The notes beneath the pieces were generated by a model. That model saw nothing but the letters and a program-made list of their open reading frames with translations, was not told the origin of the DNA and ran no database searches. Source: Rostratula benghalensis (taxonomy: Eukaryota > Chordata > Aves > Charadriiformes > Rostratulidae). Taken from it: a DNA stretch of 64,000 nt. The position numbers and the translations under genes are program-made. The stretch lies in contig VXAI01000180.1 of assembly GCA_013399305.1 (NCBI GenBank), positions 1,503,971 to 1,567,970 of the forward strand. Direction: 5' to 3'. The stretch's first letter is position 1; every line of letters starts with the position of its first letter. This document shows positions 43,819 to 56,274 of this stretch, piece by piece.

Positions 43819-44793
43819 CCTCCTGGAGAAACTGGCTGCCCGTGGCTTAGATGGGAGGACTCTCTGATGGGTTAAAAACTGGATGGAAGGTGGGCCCAGA
43901 GAGTGGTGGTGAGAGTGGTCAGGAGTGGCGTCCCCCAGGGCTCGGTATTGGGGCAGATTCTCTTTAATGTCTTAATGATCTGGACAAGGGGATTGAGTGC
44001 ACCCTCAGTCAGTTTGCAGATGACACCAAATTGAGTGGGAGTGTCGACCAGCTGGAGGGTTGAAAGGATTTGCAGAGGGGTCTGGACAGGCTGGATAAGA
44101 TGGGCTGAGGCCAAAAAGATGAAGTTCAATGAGGCCAAGTGCTGGGTCCTGCCCTTGGGTCACCCCAGCCCCCTGCAGCACCACAGGCCTGGGGCAGAGT
44201 GGCTGGAGCTGCCTGGCAGAAAAGGAGCTGGGGGTGTTGGTGGCCTGTGGGCTGAACAGGAGCCAGCAGAGTGCCCAGGTGGCCAAGAAGGCCACCAGCA
44301 TCCTGGCATGCATCAGGAACAAGGTGGGGAGGAGGACTCAGGAACAAGTCCAGAGAAGGGCAAGAGAGCTGGAGAGGGGTCTGGAGAAGAAGTCCTGTGA
44401 GGAGAGGCTGAAGGAGCTGGGGGTGTTGAGCCTGGAGGAGGCTGAGGGGAGACCTTCTGGCTCTCTCCAACTCCCTGAAAGGAGGGGGCAGCCAGGGGGG
44501 GTCGGTCTCTTCTCCCAAGTCCCAGGCCATGGGACAAGAGGAAATGGCCTCCAGTTGCCCCAGGGGAGGTTCAGGTTGGAGATGAGGAGAAATGTTTTGA
44601 GGGAAAGGGTTGTGAAGGCTTGGGCTGGGCTGCCCAGGGCAGGGGTTGAGGCCCCATCCCTGGAGGGATTGAAAAGCCGGGTTGACAGAGTGCTGAGAGA
44701 CATGGGTTAGGGATGGGTTTGATCAGAGCTGGGTTGGTGGTTGGATGAGATGATCTGAAAGGTCCCTTCCAACCCAGACAGTTCTATGATTCC
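43819..44793 (+). mobile_element. CR1 LINE, ~975 bp, group A, with internal deletion
   Basis: It begins in the ORF2 reverse-transcriptase core (LLEKLAARGLDGRTL-like, with a TGA inside). The catalytic FADD triplets are intact at about 44019-44030, in TTTGCAGATGAC. About 130 bp of ORF2 are missing at 44339-44349 compared with the 61.7-kb copy. The 3' end is intact (GTTCTATGATTCC). Stops and shifts prevent coding. Confidence 0.94.
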
Positions 44794-46807
44794 AATTTGG
44801 ACTCCAATGTTTTAGTAGGGATTGTTTCATTTTTCTGTATCAGTCTCTGATATCTACAAAGCTTGGCCTTTTGTACTCAGGCAGGTGGAAGAATTGACTG
44901 TACAGCTTGTTCTTTTCTATGTGGAGACATTTGTCCAAAGGTGGGTAAAACACCATGGATGTTGACAGTTCCTTTACTGTAGATTAGCCTTCAGCTTGTC
45001 ATCTGTGGTTGCCTGAAGCTTGACCTGGTCACAGGTAATAAAAGAAGTGGCCGTGTGTGAACCGCAGAGCTCCGTAGTGCCAGCAGGCCTTTTTGTACCT
45101 CAGGCCATGTGTCCTTAGGCCAAGCCACCGATGACGTTCCAGCTCAGTTCCCAGGTTTATATAGTGCCAGCTGTTGTATCTAGAGATTGACCTGGCCTGG
45201 CTATTTGATTTGGAATTGGAGTGTTCTCAGACACGGAGCTGACTTCCCCCATACTCTTTATTTGAACTAAACACAGCCTGGCCCCTTCCTTTTGCACGTG
45301 ACAGCCATTTTAGTTGGCTTGATTGAAAAAGCAAAAATATGAAACCTTTCTACAGAAACACTTAAAAAAAAGAGCAAGACCTGTCCCAACCTACTTTTGG
45401 TGACACTTGGTGCTGGGCTGAGGTTCCTTGCAGAGCTCACCGTTCTCAAGGCAGCGCTCATAAGGATGCAGAGATGTCCCCGGTCACCCATATCGATGAT
45501 GTCCCAGGGGAAGAACGGGTCACTGCACGAATGGAGCACCAGTCTGCTCCTTCTGTGGTTGTGCTGTGCGTACCACAGACTGTAAACATCATTTCTTTAC
45601 TGGAGCTGGTAGGGTCCCATTCAGAGCCTCTTTCAAGTCTTCTGATGATGATACATGGCAGTGAAGTGGGCTGCTTCGCAGGTGGGTTCCTTCCCCACAC
45701 AGATACACATCCTCAGAAAAATTCTAATGATTGTTTCTACCCTGATTTGACTTGATTGCTTATAATTTAAGTAATTTTTTTTCTTTAAAAGAAACCACAC
45801 CTTAAAAATGTTTTAATGAACACACCTGAATTACAGAAGCAAATGTTATGTCAAAAAGATTGTTTCAATTAAAACACTCAAAAAGATGCTCTCCTAGTAG
45901 TCTTGTGCTTAGAAGACTGTGACTCGAGCTGCCCAAGGTTTAGCAGAACTTATCTGAACTTTTAATTTTTACTTAACAAAAAGGTGTAGAGAATTATTTT
46001 TTTTTCCCTGTGATAAGCTATACAACTCATGTGTTGTGGCCGTGGGCTAAAAGACATCTTTATGTACTCTTGCTGACCATTTGATAGCACTTCCTTAACT
46101 TTTTATACAAAATGCCTCCTGAAGAGCTGTGAACTTCTCCTTAGTAAGTAGTCTTTGAACCCTCTGTCAGGAGGTTTGTACACCGATATAGCAGCAGTGC
46201 CAGCCATAGTCCTTGAATAAAGGGGAGGAAGTCAAAATATGCTTCACTCAACAGACATTAAGCTTACCTAAGCTTAAAAAAGACTTCTCATGCCAAAATG
46301 AGCCATACAAATGCTAAGTATTAACTGATTTACGCAGAGGAAAAAATGACTCAGGTGAATTTTGATACTGCCATTCCATCTAGTTGCAAACATTTAGTCT
46401 GTGTTTGTTTACGATATTCAAATTTAGATGGATTAATGTTTTTGGCTTTGCTGTTCCTGCTAGCACTGTTCACACTGTTTTCTCACATGACTGTCTTCTC
46501 ACCAGCTTGATAATTATCCTGCTGGGCAGGATGAAAAATTTGTGCCTATGTTAGAAAAGCCAAATTGCTTTAATGGCAGTGGTAAAATTAAACCAGTCCA
46601 CCTCCTCACACCTTCCAAGGTTATTAAAAAGGCGGCCTGCATTTATAACACTGTTCCTTTTTAGGTTGGGGATACACGATGCCACCTTATGCTGGTGAAC
46701 TTCTTGACCGCTGTAGTTCAAACAACACAAAAATTGCTTGCTGGCCAGGAGGTGGGGTAAGGTGCTTCCATTGGGATTTTGAAAGAGCTGGAGCTCTTTC
46801 TAGTGTT

Positions 46808-47098
46808 CAGGGAGTGGTGTGATAGGACAAGGGGTGATGGTTTTAAACTGAAAGGGGAGAGATTTAGATGGGATACCAAGAAGAACTTGTATGCTGTGAG
46901 GGTGGTGAGAGCCTGGCCCAGGTTGCCCAGAGAAGCTGTGGCTGCCCCTTCCCTGGAGGGGTTCAAGGCCAGGCTGGATGGGGCTTGGAGGGAGCTGGTG
47001 TGGTGGGAGGTGCCCCTGCCCAGGGCAGGGGGGTTGGAACTGGATGATCTTGAAGGTCCTTTCCAACTCTAACCATTCTGTGATTGTATGATTCTATT
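46808..47098 (+). mobile_element. CR1 LINE 3' fragment, group B
   Basis: It runs from CAGGGAGTGGTGTGATAGGA to CCATTCTGTGATTGTATGATTC. The ORF2 C-terminal frame (RGDGFKLKGERF through LEGFKARLDGAWRELVWWEV) is open. The terminal tail has about two ATTCTATG-like units. Confidence 0.92.
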
Positions 47099-48777
47099 AT
47101 TGTGTTTGAAAAGGCATCACTCTTGCTTGCTTTCCAGCTACCTTGGCTGGAGGAATACCTGCCTCATACCCTTTCACTTGAACCTCTAGAAAGGCACCTG
47201 GTAATGGTCCCTAATTCCATTTTGTTACTGGAGAATTACATTTGCAGTCTACTCTACTGCAAAATTGCCATTAAAACAAAACAAAACAAAATTATCAAGT
47301 TAAACAGGTAGAAACAGTCAAATATTTGCTGAAACACAAAGCTGGGGAAAGCTCAAAATATATCTTAGTTAGAGGAAAAAGCTACCAACGTTGTATGCAA
47401 GCATAATTTGTTAGTCTTTATGAAAACTATACCCAGTAGAAATCTAGTGGAGTTCTTCAGATGTAGTGGGGGTGTGATTTAAATATCTTGCATGGAAGGT
47501 ATCTGAAAAGATTTTCTGCCTATTCTTTCAAAGATCCAGGAGTTGCTGAGCTTTCGATACTTCTGACTTGAGATAGACAGTGTTTTTATTATTATTATTT
47601 TTCTAATTTCAGAGATTCTCCAGATACATTTTCATTTTATCATAGAATTCTGTTGGAAAATTAAAAAAAAATTGGCTTTGGAAGAACAAATATGCACATT
47701 TGCATATTTAAAGAGTTATCAAGAGAAAAACAAATCTGTTTGTTAGTTCTTGCTTTCATTGAATACATAGAGGTTGAAAATTCCCAAACCACAGTTATAT
47801 CTCATTAAATTGGATGGTGGAAGTTGTGTACATCATCATCTCTCTTTGAATACAGTACTGTTAAATAAAAAGACAAAATTACTTCCTCGTGAAGAATTTT
47901 AGCTGCCTGCCTCTTCACAAATGTATTTTTTTATTTTTAATTTTTAATGTAGCATTTTTTTCGGACTTACAAGTCTTGTATAAATGAACAGATGGGAACA
48001 TTTTACGTGTAGAATTTCAGGATTATTTAGAGAAGGGGTAAATGGTGAGGTTGTGTGCTCGTTGATACTTCCAGCATAAGTTTTTCCATTCACAATTCAC
48101 TCTGAATATCACTTAACAAGTTCCTGCTCTCCTGGCCCTGAGTTCTTGTGAACATACACCCATGTATGTAGAGCTGTGATTTCCTCATTTGACCCAGGAA
48201 ATATTTTTGCATCAGGCTTTTTAGAACCAGGTGATGGCTTTCCTTCCTAGCCCAGAAGAACCGTGGTTTGGATTTAAAAAAAGGAAGGAGATGAGCAAGT
48301 GCAAGTAACTGAAGATGGGAGAAAGTGAATACTGTCCTTTGTGCGCTGTCTTCGTAGACAAATTGTTCCTTTTTCTGTAGGAAAAACCCAAATGTGACCG
48401 GTTTTGAAGTGGGTTCATTTTATGCTGACACCATTTAAATTGAAGTCTTCAGTTCTGAAGTTCTTCTTTTACAGCCCTAATTCCTCCCTTGGCACTTCCA
48501 TGGTTTTTGCCGTACAAACCTTCAGAAGTGAGGGGTACAGAAAAAGCCTTTCACCTCAGCTGCTTTGGGGCTGGGAAAACAGAAATTTGTTCTTCTGTGT
48601 AAAAAAGCTATTACTGGGTCTAGCACCTACTGCAAGCACCTTTCAGAGCAAACTGGCACAGTTTGGCAACTGGTTTACGTAGCTGCACATAAGCACTGGT
48701 GTGAAATCTGTGATAAGCCATCAATATCTGTCAAGACAGAAATAGAAAGTTTGTACCTTAATAGGCTAGGACTCACC

Positions 48778-48942
48778 CAACCACAAAATGCTGTGGGGTT
48801 GGAAGCGACCCCTGGAGATCATCTACTCCAACCCCCCTGCCAAAGCAGGTCCCACCCAGAGCAGGTCACACAGGAACATGTCCAGGAGGGTTGGGAATGT
48901 CTCCAGAGGAGACTCCACCACCTCTCTGGGCAGCCTGTGGTG
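48778..48942 (-). mobile_element. CR1 3' end fragment, group C
   Basis: An antisense piece of about 165 bp runs from CCAACCACAAAATGCTGTGG to CTCTCTGGGCAGCCTGTGG and is truncated at both sides relative to longer group C copies. Confidence 0.9.
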
Positions 48943-49194
48943 AGATTTCTTCTGTCCTCTCTGTCTGTCTTTGTTGATTTTTCTATATAATTTGAGATGT
49001 AGAACTGGCTGCAGGAAAGAACTATTCAAGCAACAGTACCTAAGCCTTTTAATTTCAGTGTCCTGCTTTTATTTTTGCATATTTATTATATTTTTTGCAT
49101 TGTTATTATTTTAGTAGCAGGAAAAAGGTAGATGGGTTTTGATCTCAGCTTGCCAGGTTTACCCAAGTATCTTGTGCTGTAGCATGGGAATGCA

Positions 49195-49421
49195 GAGAAA
49201 ATGCTCAGGGTGCTGGAGCATCTCTCCTGTGAAGACAGGTTGAGAGAGTTGGGGTTGTTCATCCTGGAGAAGAGAAGGCTCCAGGGAGGCCTTAGAGCCC
49301 CTTCCAGTACCTGAAGGGGCTACAGGAGAGATGGGGAGGGACTCTTGATCAGGGAGTGGAGCCACAGAACGAGGGGTAATGGCTTTAAACTAAAAAAGGG
49401 GGGATTTAGTTGAGATCTCAG
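49195..49421 (+). mobile_element. CR1 LINE fragment, group B, lacking its 3' end
   Basis: It runs from CTCAGGGTGCTGGAGCATCT to GAGATCTCAGG and stops before the usual 3' terminal block. The leader repeat and a second CR1 follow directly, and no remainder of this copy is found after them. Confidence 0.88.
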
Positions 49422-49517
49422 GACTTCAAGGTGTGTGTGGGAGGTGAAGAAGGATAATGTATGGAGGAAGGAGTGGACAAGGGCATCCAGCCATTTGAGG
49501 ACCTGGACGCAGCTGGA
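49422..49517 (+). repeat. Non-CR1 leader attached to a CR1 (copy 2)
   Basis: This is the same ~96-bp sequence as at 5786-5881 with about three mismatches, again joined directly to CR1 ORF2 at GAGTTCTGTGTCCAG. It follows an interrupted CR1 without a spacer. Confidence 0.75.
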
Positions 49518-49989
49518 GAGTTCTGTGTCCAGCTTCGGAGTCCTCAACGCAGAAAAGGCATGGACCTGTTGGAACGGGTCCAGCAGAGGGCCATGAAGAT
49601 GCTCAGAGGAATGGAGCACCTCTGCTGTGAGGACAGGCTGAGGGAGCTGGGGTTGTTGAGCCTGGAGAAGAGAAGGCTCCGGGGAGACCTTAGAGCAGCT
49701 TCCAGTACCTGAAGGGGGCTACAGGAGAGCTGGGGGGAGGGATGCTTGATCAGGGAGTGGAATGATAGGATGAGGGGTAACAGCTTTCACTTGAAAGAGG
49801 GGAGATTGAGATGAGATACCAGAAAGAACTTCTTTGCTGTGAGGGTGGTAAGACCCTGGGAGAGGTTGTCCAGAGAAGCTGTGGCTGCCCCATCCCTGGA
49901 GGGGCCAGGTTGGATGGGGCTTGGAGAGAGCTGTTGTGGTGGGAGGTGTGAGGGCAGGGGGGTTGGAACTGGATGATCTTGAAAGTCCT
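49518..49989 (+). mobile_element. CR1 LINE 3' fragment, group B
   Basis: It shares rare variants with the 5.9-kb copy (GGGGGGAGGGATGCTTGATC). It ends early at GGATGATCTTGAAAGTCCTG without the ATTCTATG tail, and about 25 bp of the 3' block are missing around 49905 and 49950. Confidence 0.91.
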
Positions 49990-51698
49990 GACTGATAAAT
50001 ATATCACATGTGGGTAATGGAAGGTTGAGTTGGGGAAACAGCCATGAAGGTCCTGCCTTTGTCATTCAGATGAACAGGCAAAAGTTTAAACAATAGAAGT
50101 TTAAAAAAAGATAAGTTTTTGGAAAACAGAACTCAGTAAGCCTTTGCTTTCCTGCCCTAGCCTACTGTCCTTCTGAGATATATCCCGAATAGATACTGCC
50201 ATGTAAGGTCTTGGATTACAGATGGCTCTTGATTCCCTGTTGCAAAGTGATGAGGCTCTGATTGTTTTGCTTGTATGCCCCCTTTTTTAAGCAGGAGGTG
50301 TAAAACAAACAGGTTGTGCATGCCATCTTCAGCCCCAAACCTTTGTCTGCTTTTAAAAGTTCCAACAGCCATCTTAGGATATGATTTTTGCTTTTTAATA
50401 TTTCTAACCTTTCACGTGACTTTGAATTACTGACTGGCTAAACCCAGCCTATCATACATCAAAAAGTAAGATGGGCAAGAGAGTGGAATCTCACATTTCT
50501 GCAACTTTATGGCCTGGCACTCTCAAGAGGAGGAAAAGCAGTAAAACTCATGTTTCTGTCAGTGAGGTGGGTGGATCAGACCCTGAGCACACAGCAAGAA
50601 ACCGGCTGATGGAAGAAGAAATCTTTGCTGATCTTTGCCAGTTAGTTTTCTGCTAAGTAAATGCACTTCTTGGAGTTTTCTATCAGCTGGGTCTTGCAGA
50701 ATAGAAATGCCATCGTAAAGCAACTGGGGAAATCTTTCTGTGTCAGGATGATGAGTGGGAGCTGGAGACGTTACAAAGGTGGTGCTGATAAAAGAACGTC
50801 GCAGAGGGTAGGCGGCTTTGTGATGGAGACATACTCTTGGGTCTTTGTTTTTCTGAGAAGCTTTTGTGGTGTTGTCAAGCCCGTCTGTAGCCAGGCAAGA
50901 TTTCCTTTCTGAACCATGAACTACATGAAACTTACTCAAACATACCTTTGATTTCATCCAATCAGAAGCTGGACTGGGTTAATGAATATTTTGGGCAAAT
51001 GTAGTTTTTTCATGTAGTGTGTGAAATGGAACTTGTTAAATCTGTAGGTGCCTGCAGAGACACACAAAAAACCACTACACAAACCCCAAGTTGTGGTTGT
51101 ATTTGGTATGTTCATTCATTAATTTCATAGCTGACATTCAGAACATAAATAAAATTTTACTGGAGTTCCACAAGGTGAATCTGTTTAATCTCATACGCAT
51201 TTGTCTGAAGTCCTTTGTCCTTGGGAGTCCCCAAGGTCCAATAGACTTCGTATAGTTTTTGAATCAAGTAGATTTTGGGGTTTTTTTCCTTATTTTGGTG
51301 GCTTATTTGGAATCGTTCCATAGCCATTGTGTTAATGTGTGTTTTCCTGGCTGTTTGCATATATGTCTGCATTTTCATGTCAATACTTTCAGTCTGTGGT
51401 ACCACCAAGGAGCCTGCCTGCCATGAAAGTCTGGGAGATCTGTGCTCCTAAAGCCTCCAACCTTTGGGAAACTCTGTTCTGTAGCGGGTGGCTGACGTCA
51501 ACCTGGTGGTGGTTTTGCATGTGGCTTCAAAGCTCTTTGAGACACGGACCGTTTCCTTGTGAAGAGCTTTCTGCTCAGCAAAAAGAGCTCCATTGCTGGG
51601 CTTTTTTTTTGCATGGCATGCTAACGGGGTGCACGTGGCTAGGGAGCTGGTAGCTTTGGCCGAGATGCTCATTGGGTGATCTTGTGATCTTTTGACAG

Positions 51699-51803
51699 AA
51701 TCATGTAAACCCAGCAATGGATTTTACCCAGACCCCTCCAGGGATGCTAGCCCTCGACAACATGCTGTACTTTGCCAAACATCACCAGGATGCTTATATA
51801 CGG
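51699..51803 (+). CDS. ELMO1: ELMO1 exon I (residues ~363-397, ELMO domain)
   Basis: The acceptor TTTTGACAG ends at 51698 and the donor GTAAGA starts at 51804. The 105-nt exon encodes 35 residues in phase 0, from [20 protein letters not shown] to HHQDAYIR, identical to the human protein as I recall it. It lies in the ELMO (CED-12) domain. It follows the largest complete intron of the window (14.1 kb) and is the last coding segment present. The next exon of the family (starting IVLENSSREDKHE in ELMO1) was looked for by eye to 64000 and not found, so it presumably lies downstream. Confidence 0.97.
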
Positions 51804-52391
51804 GTAAGACTTCTTCTCGTCTTTGAGATCGGTGATTATGCCCTGTTTGCAGTTGATTTTGGAAGAGGAGGTTCAGAATCCTGATATCATTAAAAACAAA
51901 CTCTAGGAAGGCCAAGCACATAATGATAGAACACGCTGTTAGCCTGTTCAAGCTTTGTGAGAAAGCTGTGCAGCTGTCTAGTCTGTCACTGCCCAGTCAA
52001 ATATTATAGATACCACTTTTTTTTGCAAGAATTACTTTTTGCTTAGGCCTGTGGAGAGAAGGGAGATGAGCTTGTGCCTTTTCCAGGTGCATAATGGATG
52101 CCCATAAGCTCAGAAATGAGTAATTGTGCAGAGTTCTCTTCCCTGCTCCAAGTCTACCAAAAACTGTCAGGAAAGGAGGCTTTGACAAGCAAATGCCTTG
52201 GTAAGTGACTGAGTTGGCAGTGTCCTGAGAGTTAAGATGTTCCTGCTAAAGCTACTGCTATAAGCAAGGTAATGTTTGGAGAAAAATAGGTAAAAAGCAT
52301 CGTGACTCACTTGCACAACCCATTCCTGCCCACTCCACTTCCTGTGTTTGTTATTTCAAAGGTAGTTGAAGCAAGTTATGTCTTCATACAG

Positions 52392-52650
52392 TGTTTAGAG
52401 TTGGAAGGGACCTTCATGATCATGGAGTTCCAACCCCCCTGCCCTGGGCAGGGACACCTCCCACCACACCAGGTCCCTCCAAGCCCCATCCAGCCTGGCC
52501 TTGAACCCCTCCAGGGATGGGGCAGCCACAGCTTCTCTGGGCAACCTGGGCCAGGGTCTCACCACCCTCACAGCAGAGAAGTTCTTCCTGAGATCACATC
52601 TAAATCTCCCTTCTTTCAATTTAAAGCCATCACCCCTCATCCTATCACGT
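52392..52650 (-). mobile_element. CR1 LINE 3' fragment, group B
   Basis: This antisense copy runs from GTTTAGAGTTGGAAGGGACC to CCCTCATCCTATCACGTTGC. It is nearly full identity with other group B 3' ends, but its own 3' tail is lost. Confidence 0.92.
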
Positions 52651-53861
52651 TGCATCCTTAGAAGAAGAGACAGACACACACCTCAGTAATATCTGCCTCC
52701 AAAGAGGGCAGCTTTTTCCTGACCTTTAGTGACATCCAATATTTGCCAAGCCTAGACTGAGCGAGCACGGACGGGAGTAGAGGAGAGCCCGGAAAGTCAG
52801 TGTTTTGATATCGGAGAGATGCTTTAACTCCCCATGAAAAGCTCCTTGTCTAAAGAAGGCCTTGTACAGCAAGGAGGCAGCACACACCCCAATCATTTCT
52901 AAAAAAAGAGAAGAGCACACTTTTAATGTGCATTATCATCTGCCTTTCACTCAAAGTAGATTTAGTGCCAAAGTTCTGGTGGGCTTGTAAAGAGCATTCT
53001 GATATCCAGGCCAGTCTGATCCGTGGACCTAATAGGAGAACACAAGATGGTAAGATCTAGTTTTTAAATTCTACCTTTCTCTCCAGACCAAAATTGGCAA
53101 TACCTGCTAAAAGAAACTGTGGTAGCCTTCCCCACAGCAATAATAGTCAGCCCCTATAAATGCCTGGAATTAAGGGCTGTTTCACACACAGGGCAGTGTT
53201 TTCTGGATAAACTATGCTAAATTGTGGTTTTGTTCATAAAAAGAGAATGGATTACTGATTCTCATGAAATCTGGTGAGACCTGGGCTGTGTTATGTTACT
53301 TCATAGGCTTCTTTTAAAAATTTTAAGTTTAGAGGATATACTTACTGGGGGTAGCCAGCGCTCCCAAATGAAGCAGTTGTATTTTAAAGAACTCAAAGAG
53401 GACACAAATTCTGTTGAAAGAGAGCTTTCCTTGACTTCTCTTAATTTTTTCTTATTTTTCATTTTCATGTTGCAAATGCTGTCCTAAAAATTGAGTTCAG
53501 TGTAGCGTGTAATTAGCCACTCTTCAGAAAGGACTTTGTTGCTGGCTCAGCTCCGTTGCTGTAACGCTGTGGCTTTACTGAGAATTTTTGCTATTATTTT
53601 GAGATGCCTGTTCTTATTCTTGCATGGTTCCTGTTAGGAGAATGGGTGCCTCATGTATTTCCCACCTGAGAAAAAACACACGTACACCAGAACTGCTGTA
53701 CTGAGGCACACACAGATTAAATTCCTTACCCAGAGCTGCTGTGAGAACTGTCAGTTGGGAGAACGTTAGTCTACCCATCTTTCCTCAGCAGTTCTACTTA
53801 GTGCTTAGACCAGCATTGCTGACATGGTAGCTCACTCATCTGTGGTGGTCCACCTTGTCAA

Positions 53862-54377
53862 AGAGAATTTTCTGCGTTGGAAGGGACCTTTCAGATCATC
53901 TCCTCCAACCACCAACCCAGCTCTGATCAAACCCATCCCTAACCCATGTCTCTCAGCACTCTGTCAACCCGGCTTTTCAATCCCTCCAGGGATGGGGCCT
54001 CAACCCCTGCCCTGGGCAGCCCAGGCCAAGCCTTCACAACCCTTTCCCTCAAAACATTTCTCCTCATCTCCAACCTGAACCTCCCCTGGGGCAACTGGAG
54101 GCCATTTCCTCTTGTCCCATGGCCTGGGACTTGGGAGAAGAGACCGACCCCCCTTTGGTTGCCCCCTCCTTTCAGGGAGTTGGAGAGAGCCAGAAGGTCT
54201 CCCCTCAGCCTCTTTTCTCCAGGCTGAACACCCCCAGCTCTCTCAGCCTCTCCTCACAAAACTCCTTCTCCAGACCCCTCACTAGCTTCTGGTTGCCCTT
54301 CTTTGGACCCGTTCCAGCCCCTCCATGTCTTTTTTTGTGGGAAGGGGCCTAAAACTGGACACAGCCCTCGAGGTGGG
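53862..54377 (-). mobile_element. CR1 LINE 3' fragment, group A (A2 variant)
   Basis: The copy is antisense, from AGAATTTTCTGCGTTGGAAG to ACAGCCCTCGAGGTGG. It has the same GAGAAAAGAGGCTGA state as the 41-kb copy and a T run within the block before GTGGGAAGGGG. Confidence 0.92.
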
Positions 54378-54960
54378 AAGGATGTTTGAAACTGAAGTGC
54401 AATTTGGAGGAGTGGCAGTGGGGCTTCCAAGACAAAAGTGGAGGTACCAAACAAAAGTTCTCCTAGGGAGAGTGAATACAGTTGCAATGTGCTGAAGACC
54501 ACGGGTGTGAAGGCAGTGGAGCAGATGGGTGACTGCATCTCAAAAGCAGGAGGAATCTGAAGTGAAAACATGGGTGTCACATGGTGAAAGAGGAAACAAA
54601 ATTAACCAGACATTTTTTCCCTTCTTTGATTCTTTCTTTTCTACTTCCCCACAGTCCATGTCCCTCATTCACCTTTTTCCTGTTGGATACTTGTTATGGA
54701 ATTACAGCGATATGTTCTCCTTACTTGCTGTCTTCTTTCAGATAAACATTGTGGTATTTTTGTTCATTTAGACTTTGAGTTGACTGTTTCTGAATCTTGA
54801 TTGCTTTGTGGTTGTTTTTTTTTTGTTTACTATACAATATGACTGGATCCTCCAGAAGAAAGGATATTTAGTGGAGGGGAATTGTGTGGTTTGATTGCGT
54901 GGTGTCCTTTGCTATCATTGGGATTTTTAAAGAAGTTTGAATTAGCTTCCAGTTGAGTCA

Positions 54961-55011
54961 ACTTTTCTTTCTCTTTTTTTTTTTTTAATTTTTTTTTTAA
55001 TTTTTTTTTTT
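54961..55011 (+). repeat. T-rich low-complexity tract
   Basis: Three T runs of 10-13 bases are separated by AA. Confidence 0.85.
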
Positions 55012-55289
55012 GGTTCAATCAGTGACTGATATACACTGCAGGGTTTTTTCATGTTCCACTTAAATAATCAATTGCTGTTGTCAGTGGCTTTAGCTTTTAA
55101 AAGGCGGTGACACAAAATATGGGATGCATTGATGGAAGTGACGATGGTTCTCTGCAAGAAATTCTAAAATTTTCCACGGGAAATAATTGGCAGCTTCCCA
55201 AGCTACATAATTATAGAACAGTCAGAGTGTGTAATTAAGGTAATAGTGAAGAAAATGATTGGAACGAAGCTTTGTGACAGATAATGTGG

Positions 55290-55425
55290 CTGAAGTTTTG
55301 GGGGTTTTTTTGTTTGTTTTGTTTTGGGGAGGGTTTGGGGGTGGATTTTGGTTTTGTTTTTTGTTTTTTGTTTGGGGTTTTTGGTTGGGTGTTGTTGTTT
55401 CTGTTTTGTTTTGTTCTTTTGGAGC
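55290..55425 (+). repeat. G/T-rich tract with several G runs
   Basis: Almost purely G and T for about 130 bp, including GGGGAGGGTTTGGGGGTGG at about 55326-55344. The sense RNA could form G-quadruplex-like folds, but only three G runs are tightly spaced. Confidence 0.75.
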
Positions 55426-56274
55426 AGACAAGTTCCCCCTCTACCCCGATTCCAATTTGCTCCTTTCCAAAACTACTTCAGCTTCATGTTCTAGCAATTA
55501 TAAAAATAAAATTATAAGTTACCTTTTCAAACAGGCTTTATTCAGTGCAGACGTCTGAGAATTTATTTTTTTTTTAGTGGTAACATGTAGAAGTGTGCCT
55601 TTGAAACTTTCCTGGGTATATAAAGGGTCTGAGGAAAAACCTTTCCATGGAAAAACTGTTATGCCACCATTGCTGTTGGTATCTCTGTTTACTGGTGCTT
55701 TGTCACTGATTTTTTTGGGAATTTGTGGTGCAAGACTATTCAGACTCATTTTGTTTTCAAGAAATAATGAGAGAGGCAGAAATACATGAAATGGTAGTGT
55801 TTTGTGTGCAGATATATTTGTAGGTGTGTATTCATTCAACTGATTTTGTACCCGTGCACTTTAGTGATTGATGTAAAATAATGTTATTTGCTTAACTTAG
55901 TATAAAGTGTAAGCTAAAAGGAACCAAAATGGAGCTCCTCTTTTATTTTTAACCCAATGAGAAATTCGATAGCTGTGGCCCTGTGTTTAAATGTGCCATG
56001 TTTGTGCCTGGGATGTTTGATAGAGACACTGACTTTGTGGTTTGGATAAGTTGACCCCTACATGTGGAGTCAACGTTCCTTCAGGTGTTCTTGATAGCGG
56101 GCAGGAGAAACAAAGCTGCTGTTCCTGTTGTGAGTGGACAGCCATTAGTCTTGCATCTTGGCTAATTGAACAGTGTTTCCAGGCAGAAAGAGCAAATGCC
56201 ATTGTGTAAATTGAATTTATAGCCTTAGCTTCTCATGCACTACCATTGAAATATTACCTTAATTTACATTTTCA

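Noticed and set aside
44129..44710. 193-codon frame that looks like a protein
   Set aside because: It is CR1 ORF2 sequence with an internal deletion and shifted start, not a host gene.
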